Assembly (NCBI RefSeq): GCF_000802245.2
Contig: NZ_CP021080.1
Location: 3,472,001-3,536,000 of the forward strand
Reading direction: 5' to 3'
DNA: 64,000 nt
Source of the DNA: Streptomyces pluripotens
Lineage (GTDB): Bacteria > Actinomycetota > Actinomycetes > Streptomycetales > Streptomycetaceae
Positions 11,245-19,837 of this stretch are shown piece by piece (position 1 is the first letter of the stretch; each line of letters begins with the position of its first letter). The notes below the pieces were generated by a model, which was not told where the DNA came from, did not search any database, and saw nothing but the letters and a program-made list of their open reading frames with translations. Position numbers and translations under genes: made by a program.

Positions 11245-12474
11245 CTATTCGATGAGCGCGTCCGGCTTGCCCTCGCTGCGCGGGCGCTCCTCGACCATCT
11301 TGCCCCAGACGATCAGCCGGTACTTGCTGGTGAACTCCGGCGTACAGGTGGTGAGGGTGATGTAGCGGCCGGGCTTGGTGAAGCCGGAACCCCTGGGGAC
11401 GGGGTCCAGCACACTGGTATTGGACGGCGGCGTCACCGGAAGGGTCGAGGTCACCTTGTAGACGAAGTAGGTGTCCTGTGTCTCGACCACCACGGGGTCG
11501 CCGGGCTTGAGCTTGTTGATGTAGCGAAACGGCTCACCGTGGGTATTGCGGTGGGCCGCCAGCCCGAAGTTGCCGGTCTTCGCCCCGGGCATCGCGGTCT
11601 TCAGCGGGGCTTCGCCGTAGTGCCCGACCATGCCCTTGTCGAGCACCCTGCTGGTGCTGACGCCCTCGGCGATGGGCGCCACCACGTCCAGCTCGGGAAT
11701 GTGCAGGATGGCGAAGCCCTGGCCCGGCGTGAAGACCCCCGGACTGCGCTTGCCGCTGGCCCAGTCGTCCTGGAGCTGGTGGGTCTCGTTACCGGCCTGC
11801 GCATGCGCGCGAACGTTCGTCCACCACAGCTGGTAGGTCACGAACAGCAGCATCAGCACGCCGGTGGTGATGAACGCCTCGCCGATCACCCGACTCGCGA
11901 TGACGGCCGGGCCCGGCTTGCGCAGCCGCGCCTGCCGACGGGCTTCCACCCGGGACAACGGCCGCCCGGCCACCGGCGACGAAGGGCGCGCGCGCTCAGG
12001 CCTCTCAGCCGCCTCAGCGGTCTCCCTGGCCCCACCATGGCGTCCGCCGCGCCGCTTGGCGGCCCTTCTGCGGGCCGCACGGCCACCGGGTGAGGTTCCT
12101 GTGACAGGAGGGGCAGAAGGAGTCGCAGAGGCGCGTATGGGCGGGCTCTGCCAGCCGGCGGGCGGCGGGCCGGGGATCCGCAGCGCCATCGTCTCCTCGT
12201 CGGCGGAGGGCAACAGCGCGCCCGGGCCGCCGGGGACGGGGGGTACCGGGCTTCCTGGACTCCTCCGGCCGGCCGGCTCCTGCGGGCCCCTCGGGCCTCC
12301 CGGCTCCTCCGTGATGACCGGCATCGGGGCCGTCGGCGGGTCCTCCCGGCGCCCGGCATGCCGCCCGGAACGGCGTCCGGCACCGCCATCGTCGTCCGGC
12401 GCACCGCCGTGGGACTCGTACGGCGGCCCCCCACCGCCGGACAAGTCCTCGCGCTCGGGGCGCAGGGCGGTCAC
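11245..12474 (-). CDS. Class E sortase with long Pro-rich cytoplasmic N-terminus
   Basis: The 409-residue protein has about 190 residues of Pro/Arg/Gly-rich, probably disordered sequence before the membrane helix (about 192-212, VIGEAFITTGVLMLLFVTY). The sortase domain carries AAHRNTHG, TLTTCTPEF and SKYR, so His, Cys and Arg are intact. The start overlaps the end of pabA by 4 bases (12471-12474), implying co-translation. Its extended N-terminus distinguishes it from the other two sortases; the role of the extension is unknown. Confidence 0.92.
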   Translation of the reverse strand: MTALRPEREDLSGGGGPPYESHGGAPDDDGGAGRRSGRHAGRREDPPTAPMPVITEEPGGPRGPQEPAGRRSPGSPVPPVPGGPGALLPSADEETMALRIPGPPPAGWQSPPIRASATPSAPPVTGTSPGGRAARRRAAKRRGGRHGGARETAEAAERPERARPSSPVAGRPLSRVEARRQARLRKPGPAVIASRVIGEAFITTGVLMLLFVTYQLWWTNVRAHAQAGNETHQLQDDWASGKRSPGVFTPGQGFAILHIPELDVVAPIAEGVSTSRVLDKGMVGHYGEAPLKTAMPGAKTGNFGLAAHRNTHGEPFRYINKLKPGDPVVVETQDTYFVYKVTSTLPVTPPSNTSVLDPVPRGSGFTKPGRYITLTTCTPEFTSKYRLIVWGKMVEERPRSEGKPDALIE

Positions 12475-13109
12475 GCCGTGGCCCTGCCCACCACCGGGGC
12501 GAGCCCCGCCGACCTCGCCACGGCACCCGGGTCACCGCACTCCGCCAGCCAGTTGGCCAGCATTCGGTGACCGTGCTCGGTCAACACCGACTCGGGATGG
12601 AACTGAACTCCTTCGACGGGCAGTTCGCGGTGGCGCAGACCCATGATGATGCCGTCGTGCGTGCGGGCGGTCACTTCCAGCTCGGAGGGGACCGTCGCCG
12701 GCTCGGCGGCCAGGGAGTGGTAGCGGGTCGCGGTGAAGGGGGAGGGCAGACCCGCGAAGACGCCCTTGCCCTCGTGCTCGACCAGCGAGGTCTTCCCGTG
12801 CAGCAGTTCGGGCGCACGGTCGACCACGCCGCCGTACGCCACCTGCATCGACTGCATGCCGAGGCAGACCCCGAAGACCGGCACCTCGGTGGCGGCGCAG
12901 TGACGGACCATGTCCACGCACACGCCCGCCTGCTCCGGAGCCCCGGGTCCGGGGGAGAGAAGCACGCCGTCGAAGCCGTCCTGGGCGTGGGCGGTCGACA
13001 CCTCGTCGTTGCGCAGCACCTCGCACTCGGCGCCCAGCTGGTACAGGTACTGAACGAGGTTGAAGACGAAGCTGTCGTAGTTGTCGACGACGAGAATCCG
13101 CGCACTCAC
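12471..13109 (-). CDS. pabA: Anthranilate/aminodeoxychorismate synthase glutamine amidotransferase subunit
   Basis: The 212-residue class I glutamine amidotransferase contains the nucleophile loop FGVCLGMQS and the HPES His/Glu pair, and starts VSARILVVDNYDSFVFNLV. It supplies ammonia to chorismate-binding TrpE/PabB-type partners for tryptophan or folate synthesis. GTG 13109 is chosen because family similarity begins there and it overlaps the upstream small gene. Sequence alone cannot separate PabA from TrpG, and no component I gene lies nearby. Confidence 0.9.
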   Translation of the reverse strand: MSARILVVDNYDSFVFNLVQYLYQLGAECEVLRNDEVSTAHAQDGFDGVLLSPGPGAPEQAGVCVDMVRHCAATEVPVFGVCLGMQSMQVAYGGVVDRAPELLHGKTSLVEHEGKGVFAGLPSPFTATRYHSLAAEPATVPSELEVTARTHDGIIMGLRHRELPVEGVQFHPESVLTEHGHRMLANWLAECGDPGAVARSAGLAPVVGRATA

Positions 13110-13267
13110 TGGTTGTCCACCGTCACATCGTTGAAGGGCAGCAGCGGTTCGGCCCAAGGGAAGACGTACTGGAAGAGGGTGTAGACCACAGCCAGGACCA
13201 GGACGAGTGAGATGAGCGCCTTCACCCAGGTGTTCCCCGGCAGATGCCGCCAGATCCAGCCGTACAT
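13106..13267 (-). CDS. Small single-span membrane protein
   Basis: A 53-residue product starts MYGWIWRHLPGNTWVKAL, followed by a hydrophobic helix (about residues 17-36, LISLVLVLAVVYTLFQYVF) and an acidic tail. Its stop overlaps the GTG of pabA (4 bases), and it follows the third sortase gene by 63 bases, so it sits in the sortase-pabA operon. Its conserved look and tight packing support it as real. No function is known to me. Confidence 0.8.
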   Translation of the reverse strand: MYGWIWRHLPGNTWVKALISLVLVLAVVYTLFQYVFPWAEPLLPFNDVTVDNQ

Positions 13268-13330
13268 GCCGTCCCTTGCCGTCCCTTCCGTATCCTCTAC
13301 GGCACCAGCCGCACGCCGTACGTCACCAGA

Positions 13331-14020
13331 CTAACGGCGCAGAGCCTTCGGTTCGCCTGCCTCCACAGGCTGTGTGGAGTCCAGATGCGCCCAGACGATC
13401 AGTCGGTGGCTGTGACCCCACTCCGGGTCGCACGTGGTCAGCGTGAGGTACCGGCCCGAACGCGTGTACCCGGACTCACGTGGCACGGGGTCGATCACCC
13501 CGATGTCCGTCGGAACGGTTCGGTAGGGCCCTTTGTCGATCCGGTACGTGAACCAGGTCGTCCCGTCCGTGAGGACCACGGCGTCCCCGGGCCGGAGCTC
13601 GGGAAAGTCCTTGAGCGGGTCCCCGTACGTCCGCCGGTGCCCGGCCACCGCGAAGTTGCCCTTCCCGCCGAGCCGTGCGGTTCCCCGGTAGTGGGCGAGA
13701 CCCTTCGCCAACACGTCCCGCCCGGTCCCCTCCAGCACCGGTTTGTTCCACCTGGAACCGAGCCGCGGGATGTACATGATCGCGAAGGCCCTGCCGTAGT
13801 GGTACGGCGCCGGCTTCTTCACGACCACGGTCTGCCTTTCAGGGGCGTCGGACGACCGCACGCCACCCTGCGCCCACTGCCGGTGCAACTGGTCGATCTG
13901 GTCATGCATGGCACCGTCGGCCCGTACCCCCGTCCAGAACAGTACATAGGCGACGAACAGCACGATCAAGGTGCCGACGGTGATGCACAGTTCGCTGGCG
14001 GTCCGGACGATCGCGCGCAC
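13331..14020 (-). CDS. Class E sortase (third copy)
   Basis: The 229-residue protein starts almost directly with the membrane helix (about 8-30, ELCITVGTLIVLFVAYVLFW). The sortase core has VAGHRRTYG (His), TLTTCDPEW (Cys) and SHRLIVW (Arg). It lacks the long cytoplasmic N-termini of the two downstream sortases. Three sortase genes within 3.6 kb suggest duplication and specialisation, although each keeps all catalytic residues. Confidence 0.91.
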   Translation of the reverse strand: MRAIVRTASELCITVGTLIVLFVAYVLFWTGVRADGAMHDQIDQLHRQWAQGGVRSSDAPERQTVVVKKPAPYHYGRAFAIMYIPRLGSRWNKPVLEGTGRDVLAKGLAHYRGTARLGGKGNFAVAGHRRTYGDPLKDFPELRPGDAVVLTDGTTWFTYRIDKGPYRTVPTDIGVIDPVPRESGYTRSGRYLTLTTCDPEWGHSHRLIVWAHLDSTQPVEAGEPKALRR

Positions 14021-14050
14021 CGGCGGCTCCTGACGGGGACCGGGATCTGC

Positions 14051-14836
14051 CTACTCCACTGGCTTCGCGTAGTGCAGGTCCACTGTGCCCGAGTAGCCGG
14101 GAAGAGTCACCGGCCCGTCCTCGGTGACCTTCCAGCCGAGGCCGTAGACGTTGACGTACACCATGTAGGTCTGGATCGCCTTGCTCGCCGCGAGTGCCTG
14201 CCGCAGCTTGCCCGGGTCCCCGACCGCCGTGATCTTGTACGGCGGCGAGTAGACGCGGCCCTGGAGGATCAGGGTGTTGCCCACACAGCGCACGGCGCTG
14301 GTGGAGATCAACCGCTGGTCCATGACCTTGATGCCCTTGGCTCCGCCCAGCCACAGGGCGTTCACCACGGCCTGCAGATCCTGCTGGTGGATGACCAGGT
14401 AATCGGGCTGGGGCTCGGGATAGCCGGGAAGCTTGGCGGTGGCGTTGGGCGGGGCGTCGTTGAGGGTGACCGTGACGGCCTTGCCGGTCAGCTTCTGGGT
14501 GCCGGCACGCTTCTCCAGACCGGCGAGCCGCTGATCCTGGGCTTCGGTGCTGCCGCCGTCGCGCTCGGCGAACGACTCCACGTCGTCACGCAGGACCGCA
14601 TTGGACTCGTCCAGGTCCTTGTTCTTGCGGCTGCGCTGCTGGATCAGGTCGGACAACTTGAGCAGGGAGTCGTCCTGGCGGATGTCCGTACCCTTGGCCG
14701 TGTCGAAGCTGGTGAAGAAGATGAGCCCGGCGAGGGCGAAGACGGCCGCCGTGAGCATCCGCACCGGGCGGAAGCGCGTGCGGCCAGGGACGGGACCCAT
14801 TGATTCCGTCCCTGGAGAGTCGGCAGAATTGCTCAA
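14051..14836 (-). CDS. DUF881 family membrane-anchored protein
   Basis: The 261-residue protein has one N-terminal helix (about 29-44, [14 protein letters not shown]), a coiled-coil segment (about 55-100) and an extracytoplasmic DUF881 domain with TLNDAPPN and [17 protein letters not shown] blocks. DUF881 proteins are structurally related to YlxW/RsgI-type and often flank crgA and sortase genes. A TTG start at 14836 is preceded by AAGGAG; ATG 14800 is an alternative. It is divergent from crgA. Confidence 0.88.
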   Translation of the reverse strand: MSNSADSPGTESMGPVPGRTRFRPVRMLTAAVFALAGLIFFTSFDTAKGTDIRQDDSLLKLSDLIQQRSRKNKDLDESNAVLRDDVESFAERDGGSTEAQDQRLAGLEKRAGTQKLTGKAVTVTLNDAPPNATAKLPGYPEPQPDYLVIHQQDLQAVVNALWLGGAKGIKVMDQRLISTSAVRCVGNTLILQGRVYSPPYKITAVGDPGKLRQALAASKAIQTYMVYVNVYGLGWKVTEDGPVTLPGYSGTVDLHYAKPVE

Positions 14837-14999
14837 CGTACCCTTATCTCCTTCAGCGCCACGGAAGCACTACGCTAACGGACGCCCGGGGGAGCGCGCA
14901 GAGTCGTCATGCCGACCCCTTGTACGCTGCCTGTACGCTGCCCCGAGCCCGACCCAGTTACCTGCGCGGCCACGCAGCGCATCGACAGGAGAGACCCTC

Positions 15000-15254
15000 G
15001 TGCCGAAGTCACGTATCCGCAAGAAGGCCGACTACACGCCGCCGCCGGCGAAGCAGACGGCGGCGATCAAGCTGAGCAGCAGTGCCTGGGTCGCGCCGGT
15101 CATGCTGGCCATGTTCGTCATCGGTCTGGCCTGGATCGTCGTCTTCTATGTGACCGACGGCTCACTGCCCATCGACGCGCTGGACAACTGGAACATCGTG
15201 ATCGGATTCGGCTTCATTGCCGCCGGCTTCGGCGTGTCCACACAGTGGAAGTAA
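15000..15254 (+). CDS. crgA: Cell division protein CrgA
   Basis: The 84-residue protein has two membrane helices (about 32-52 and 63-80), a cytoplasmic Lys/Arg-rich N-terminus ([15 protein letters not shown]) and the C-terminal GVSTQWK, all matching actinobacterial CrgA in length and sequence. CrgA affects FtsZ rings and sporulation septation in Streptomyces and recruits wall enzymes in mycobacteria. GTG 15000 has AGGAGAG upstream. It stands alone, divergent from the DUF881 gene. Confidence 0.95.
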   Translation: MPKSRIRKKADYTPPPAKQTAAIKLSSSAWVAPVMLAMFVIGLAWIVVFYVTDGSLPIDALDNWNIVIGFGFIAAGFGVSTQWK

Positions 15255-15302
15255 CACCGCGCCGACCGTCCTCCAGCAGCGTCACACAGCTCTGCCCAGG
15301 GC

Positions 15303-15527
15303 CTGTCCACTGAGTTATCCACAGGTTGGCAGAGGTATCCACAAAGAGCCTGGGGAAAAGACTACGATCTGTGGATAACTCATCGGCGGTTGACGCCGGT
15401 GTGACTGCCCCACCCATCGTCGTACACCCATTCGCCCCCTGTCTGATCTGCGGAAACACATCCGAGTGACAGGGGGCACAGCTGTGCCCCCACAGTGTGC
15501 ACAGGATCCGCCACGCGCTGTGGACAA
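15303..15527. promoter_or_regulatory. DnaA-box cluster outside oriC
   Basis: Five close matches to DnaA boxes occur in 225 bp: CTGTCCACT (15303-15311), TTATCCACA (15315-15323), GTATCCACA (15335-15343), inverted TTATCCACA (15370-15378) and inverted TTGTCCACA (15519-15527). Four of them fall within 76 bp. The cluster lies in the crgA/rhomboid convergent gap, about 43 kb from oriC. Titration of DnaA is an inference. Confidence 0.75.
15472..15491. terminator. 20-bp perfect palindrome between convergent genes
   Basis: GGGGG-CACAGCTGTG-CCCCC is a perfect palindrome in the crgA/rhomboid convergent gap. It may act as a bidirectional terminator, but there is no loop or T run, so a protein-binding site is also possible. 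Confidence 0.45.
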
Positions 15528-15537
15528 CGGTTCGGTA

Positions 15538-16428
15538 TCAGGTGAGCTGAGCGGTCCTGACGACCACGAGGGCCAGCGCGGCCAGCAGCACCAGTGCGCT
15601 GGTGCCGTACTGCACCAGCGTCCGCTTGTCGCGCGGGGCGTGGACCATGGCGTACCCCGTCACGACACCGGCGACCAAGCCGCCGATGTGGGCTTGCCAC
15701 GCGATGTTGCCGTAGCCGAAGGTGAAGATCAGGTTGATGACGAGCAGCGCGATGACCGGCCGCATGTCGTAGTTCAGCCGGCGCATCAGTACGGCGGTGG
15801 CACCGAAGAGCCCGAAGATCGCGCCGGAGGCGCCGAGCGAGGCGGAGTTCGGGGAGGCGAGCAAGTAGGTCAGCGCGCCGCCGGCCAGCCCGGAGACGAA
15901 GTAAACCGTCAGGTAGCGGGCGCGGCCCAGAGCCGCTTCCAGAGGGCCACCGATCCACCACAGGCTCAGCATGTTGAAGCCGATGTGCCAGTACTCCTGG
16001 TGGGCGAACATCGACGTCACGAAGCGGTACCACTCACCCTCGGCGACTCCCAGGGTCGGGGTGAACGGCCTGGGGGGCCATTCCCCGATGAGGACCAGGT
16101 GCTCCACGAGCGCCGGGTCCGCGTGGATGGCGATGAACACCGCGATGTTGATCCCAATGAGGATCTTGGTGAACAGCCGCGGGTCGGCCGTCACCGTGCC
16201 GCCGGAGACCGTGCGCGGCCGGGAGGCCCGGGGGCCGTGCCCCGTGCCGGGACCACCCGCCCGGACGCAGTCCGGGCACTGGAAGCCGACCGAGGCGCTG
16301 ACCATGCACTCCGGGCAGATGGGGCGGTCACAGCGGGTGCAGCGCACACCGGTCTCGCGGTCCGGGTGCCGGTAGCACCCGGGCACGCTGCGGGCGTCCT
16401 GCGCGCTGCCTGCCGCCTGGTCCTCCAT
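15538..16428 (-). CDS. Rhomboid family intramembrane serine protease with N-terminal zinc ribbon
   Basis: The 296-residue protein begins with a B-box-like cysteine/histidine cluster (CYRHPDRETGVRCTRCDRPI, then CPEC and CPDC, about residues 16-55). Six membrane helices follow. The catalytic Ser is in GASGAIFG and the His in AWQAHIGG. The ATG at 16428 has AAGGGGAAG upstream and is preferred to an upstream codon. Rhomboids cut membrane proteins within the bilayer; the substrate is unknown. Confidence 0.93.
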   Translation of the reverse strand: MEDQAAGSAQDARSVPGCYRHPDRETGVRCTRCDRPICPECMVSASVGFQCPDCVRAGGPGTGHGPRASRPRTVSGGTVTADPRLFTKILIGINIAVFIAIHADPALVEHLVLIGEWPPRPFTPTLGVAEGEWYRFVTSMFAHQEYWHIGFNMLSLWWIGGPLEAALGRARYLTVYFVSGLAGGALTYLLASPNSASLGASGAIFGLFGATAVLMRRLNYDMRPVIALLVINLIFTFGYGNIAWQAHIGGLVAGVVTGYAMVHAPRDKRTLVQYGTSALVLLAALALVVVRTAQLT

Positions 16429-16569
16429 CGCTTCCCCTTGTTCATCGTGGGACTGTCCCCGGCACATACCCCGCCCCGCTCTTCCTTACGGACGAGCGGG
16501 GCGTTTGGTTCCCTCGCGGGGTGTTCTCCGGTGCGACTCCGGCACGGGACGTTCCGGAGAGCGGTGGGC

Positions 16570-17100
16570 TCAGCCCTCGCGCTTCTCGATGACGACCGAC
16601 TCGATGACGACGTCCTTGGCCGGACGGTCGTTGCGGCCGGTGGGCACGGCCGCGATGGCGTCGATGACCTTCTGGCTGGCCGGGTCGGTGACCTCGCCGA
16701 AGATGGTGTGCTTGCGGTTCAACCACGTGGTCGGGGCCACGGTGATGAAGAACTGCGAGCCGTTGGTGCCCGGGCCGGCATTGGCCATGGCCAGCAGGTA
16801 CGGCTTGTTGAAGGACAGGTCCGGGTGGAACTCGTCCTCGAACTCGTAGCCCGGCCCACCGATGCCGGTGCCCAGCGGGTCACCGCCCTGGATCATGAAG
16901 CCGCTGATGACACGGTGGAAGATCGTGCCGTCGTAGAGCCGGTTCTTGCCCTTCGCGCCCGTACCCGGGTGCGTCCACTCGCGCTCGCCCTGGGCCAGTT
17001 CGACAAAGTTCTTGACCGTCACGGGCGCGTGGTTCGGGAACAGCCGGACCTCGATGTCGCCGTGGTTGGTCTTCAGGGTGGCGTAAAGCTGCTCAGCCAC
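16570..17100 (-). CDS. Cyclophilin-type peptidyl-prolyl cis-trans isomerase
   Basis: The 176-residue cytoplasmic cyclophilin has FHRVISGFMIQGGDP and GTNGSQFFIT active-site blocks and no signal peptide. It speeds proline isomerisation in folding proteins. The GTG start at 17100 is preceded by GGAAGG and is where family similarity begins (VAEQLYATLKTNHGDIEV). It lies upstream of, and in the same direction as, the rhomboid gene. Confidence 0.95.
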   Translation of the reverse strand: MAEQLYATLKTNHGDIEVRLFPNHAPVTVKNFVELAQGEREWTHPGTGAKGKNRLYDGTIFHRVISGFMIQGGDPLGTGIGGPGYEFEDEFHPDLSFNKPYLLAMANAGPGTNGSQFFITVAPTTWLNRKHTIFGEVTDPASQKVIDAIAAVPTGRNDRPAKDVVIESVVIEKREG

Positions 17101-17370
17101 GATCTGCCTTCCGTTGTCTTCGTGTGATCCCCCGATCCTCGCACGGTCACGGCCATGCGTCGCCCGACGGCCACGAGTTGCGCCGGTGAGGCAGCGCACG
17201 TCGGCGATTCGTGGCAGGGTCGGCAGGAGCTCGTGTTGCCCGGATTCCGGCCCAGGAGGGCGACCGGCACCCATATGCCCGCCCTCGCATGCCGCACGGG
17301 CGGTTGACGGGCATGATCCGTAAATGGGTGGAAAGCCGAATCACCGTACGCCACCGAGGAGGAGGAACCC

Positions 17371-18072
17371 GTGACCCGCATCGAAAGCGTGCGCGCCGCG
17401 ACCGGCTCGGCGAAGGACAGCGTGCTGCACGCCGCGGAAGTGGTGGCGCCCTACGCCGACACGGCCAAGGAACGTGCCGCGCACTACGCGCAGGAGGCAC
17501 GCGTACGGCTGGCGCCGGTGGTGTCACAGGCCGCCGAACAGGCCCGCCTGCAGTACGACGCCCGACTCGCCCCGCGTCTGGAGCAGGCTCGCACACACGT
17601 ACCACCGAAGGTGGACCTGGCCGCACAGGAGGCCGCTGAGCTCACCCGCAGGACCGCCCTGCAGGCCGCCGAGTACTCACGTCCGAAGATCGAGCAGGCC
17701 GTGGCCGCGGCCGGCCCGATGCGTGACGAGGCCGCCGCGCGGAGCGCCGCCGCTCTGGCCGCGCTGCGCGGTCATGTCTCGGCGGAGGAGATCCGCAAGC
17801 TGGCCCGGCGGAACGAGCGACGGGCCAAGGCCGGACGGACGGTGAAGGTGCTGGCGCTGCTGACCGTCCTGGCGGGCGGTGCGTGCGCGGCCTGGAAGTG
17901 GTGGGACAAGCAGGCCAATCCCGACTGGCTGGTGGAGCCACCCGCCGCGACGGAGGCGCCCGAGTCGGACCGGCTGAGTTCCGTGGACGGCAGCGGCGCG
18001 TCGGGGCTCGATCCCGACGCGCGGGCGAAGCAGGCCGATGAGGAGAGCCCGGACCGCGACGAGCAGGAGTAG
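17371..18072 (+). CDS. DUF5324 family protein
   Basis: The 233-residue protein is rich in Ala/Glu/Arg helices (about 1-150, probably coiled coil, with repeated AAEYSRPKIEQAVAAAGP-like turns). One membrane helix follows (about 152-172, VKVLALLTVLAGGACAAWKWW), then an acidic C-terminal tail. GTG 17371 has GAGGAGGAGG upstream. The family is restricted to actinomycetes; its function is not known to me. Confidence 0.85.
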   Translation: MTRIESVRAATGSAKDSVLHAAEVVAPYADTAKERAAHYAQEARVRLAPVVSQAAEQARLQYDARLAPRLEQARTHVPPKVDLAAQEAAELTRRTALQAAEYSRPKIEQAVAAAGPMRDEAAARSAAALAALRGHVSAEEIRKLARRNERRAKAGRTVKVLALLTVLAGGACAAWKWWDKQANPDWLVEPPAATEAPESDRLSSVDGSGASGLDPDARAKQADEESPDRDEQE

Positions 18073-18391
18073 CCCGACAGACCTGCTGCCGGCCGACGGG
18101 ATGCCGGCCGTCGAGTCGGGTCATGCGGACCGGGTCGGGTTGTACGGGGCGGGTCGGTTGCACAAGTCGTGCGAGTGCCGTTCGGCGCGGGTGCGGGCCC
18201 AAGGCTCCGGCGCAGGACCGGGCTGACATGCACCCGCCGCCGCGCCGAGCGGCCCCGGGTCCACCGCTCAGCGCACGAGCGCGGTGGCCCCGACCGCGCG
18301 GGGTGGGGTGCCGGCGGCCCGGGGGCCGGCGAGGACCCGGGCCGCCGGCACCTGGTGGTGGCGGACCCGAGTGAGGCTCGTGCTGGGGGTT

Positions 18392-18490
18392 GTGTCACAC
18401 GCGGAACGCTCCTGTGACGTGGTGGTCGTGGGTGCCGGGCTCTCCGGCCTGCGGGCGGCCCGTGCACTCGCGGCGGCCGGGGTGGACTCT
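18392..18490 (+). pseudogene. Remnant of an FAD-dependent oxidoreductase N-terminus
   Basis: About 32 residues (VSHAERSCDVVVVGAGLSG, then LRAARALAAAGVD) carry the dinucleotide-binding GxGxxG fold of amine-oxidase-like flavoenzymes. The frame then runs into unrelated sequence and stops at 18562. The rest of the enzyme is absent, so this is a truncated relic downstream of the DUF5324 gene. Confidence 0.6.
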
Positions 18491-18533
18491 TCCGACAGCG
18501 GCGGGAGGGGCGAGCGCGGGGGTCAACAGGACG

Positions 18534-19406
18534 CTACGCCCGTGACGGGCGCCTGCTCATGACATGACCCGCGAGTGCCACGACGGGCAGCAGGGCCGCG
18601 AGCGCCACTTGGAGAGTGCAGCCGACCACCAGGAGCGACTCGGCCCCCGGCACACCTGCCGCCCAGGCCACGAGACAGCCGACGTTCACCACGATCCAGC
18701 AGACCGTGAACACCGCCCACTGACCACTGGGTTTGGGGTACTCGACGCTACTCACCATCAGCCAGGCGACCGTCGTGATGGCCAGCAGCGTGAGCACGAA
18801 GGGCAGTTCGAGGAGGACCAGGCTGAGCACGGTGAGCGCCGCGAACGGGATGGGCATGCCCTGGAACCTCCCGTCCCGCATCGTCGTGCAGGAGAACCGG
18901 GCCAGCCTCAGCACCCCGGCGAGCAGGACGGCCACCGCGGCCACCACCACCAGCACCGGCTCGGAGGAGCCGCTGACGATTCCCCACACCACCACGAAGT
19001 AGGCAGGTGAGAGACCGAAGCTGATCAGGTCGGAGAGGTTGTCCAACTCGGCGCCCATACCCGAGCTGCGGAACCGGCGGGCGACCAGCCCGTCGCACAG
19101 GTCGAAGAGCGAGGCAAGCAGGACGAGCATCACAGCGGCAGCCGCTCCCTGCCTCACAGTGCCGATCGGTGCGTCGCCGGTCAGATAGGGAATCAGCACC
19201 GCAGTCGTCGTGAAGTAGACCGAGGTGAAACCGCAGACGGCGTTGCCTAGTGTCACCACGTCCGCCATGGAAAGCCTGATCGGCGATCCGCTGGACGTGG
19301 TGGGTGCCTCCGCTTCCGGCGTCCAGGACTCCGACAACTCCAGATCGCCAGTGGTCACCGTGCTCTCCCACCCCTGTCGCGTGCGTCGTTTCGGCAACGT
19401 CGGCAT
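18534..19406 (-). CDS. CDP-alcohol phosphatidyltransferase (phosphatidylserine synthase type)
   Basis: The 290-residue protein has about eight membrane helices. The CDP-OH-P signature is complete: DG-x2-AR-x8-G-x3-D-x3-D in CDGLVARRFRSSGMGAELDN, plus a final Asp. It transfers a phosphatidyl group from CDP-diacylglycerol to an alcohol; the domain arrangement fits PssA. No psd (decarboxylase) gene is seen beside it, which is the usual neighbour, so the acceptor is uncertain. It stands alone next to the tRNA-Ala islet. Confidence 0.85.
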   Translation of the reverse strand: MPTLPKRRTRQGWESTVTTGDLELSESWTPEAEAPTTSSGSPIRLSMADVVTLGNAVCGFTSVYFTTTAVLIPYLTGDAPIGTVRQGAAAAVMLVLLASLFDLCDGLVARRFRSSGMGAELDNLSDLISFGLSPAYFVVVWGIVSGSSEPVLVVVAAVAVLLAGVLRLARFSCTTMRDGRFQGMPIPFAALTVLSLVLLELPFVLTLLAITTVAWLMVSSVEYPKPSGQWAVFTVCWIVVNVGCLVAWAAGVPGAESLLVVGCTLQVALAALLPVVALAGHVMSRRPSRA

Positions 19407-19607
19407 GCATCATCGCAGTTGCGGGACCTGCTTCGGATCACGATGCGGGAACGGTCCGTAGGAAGCGAGGCGGGGCCGAGGGCGTCGAGCAGGATGCCAC
19501 CGAGGGGGTCGAAGCCCCGCACTCCCCGTCCGCTCTCCTCCTCCGCCCCGGCTCCGCCCCATGTGCACGGTCCCGAACGAACCAGCGCCTGGGGTCGGGT
19601 GTCATCA

Positions 19608-19677
19608 AAATCCTCTTTGGACTACGTTTCCGCAGTTCAAAGAGGATTTCATAGGTGGAGCCCAGGAGAAGCGAACC
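19608..19677. repeat. Degenerate copy of tRNA-Ala 3' end and terminator (att-like)
   Basis: A 16-bp hairpin with one mismatch (19608-19623 with 19634-19649) is followed by a stretch that on the minus strand resembles the T-arm and acceptor end of tRNA-Ala, ending GGCTCCACC. Its loop shares 15 identical bases (19625-19639) with the true tRNA-Ala terminator at 24367-24381. It marks the far boundary of the 19.6-24.4 kb islet. Confidence 0.6.
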
Positions 19678-19837
19678 CGAAATCTGTACCTTTCCGCTCC
19701 GCTCTGCAGCGAACCGCGGATCCCGAACTCCGTTTGGCCCGGTGGGATGTGATCCAGCCTCGGACTTGCGCCGACGCGGACGGATCGGCTCCGGTGACGG
19801 GCGCGACCCACGGCTGCGGCCACCGTCAAGTGGGACG

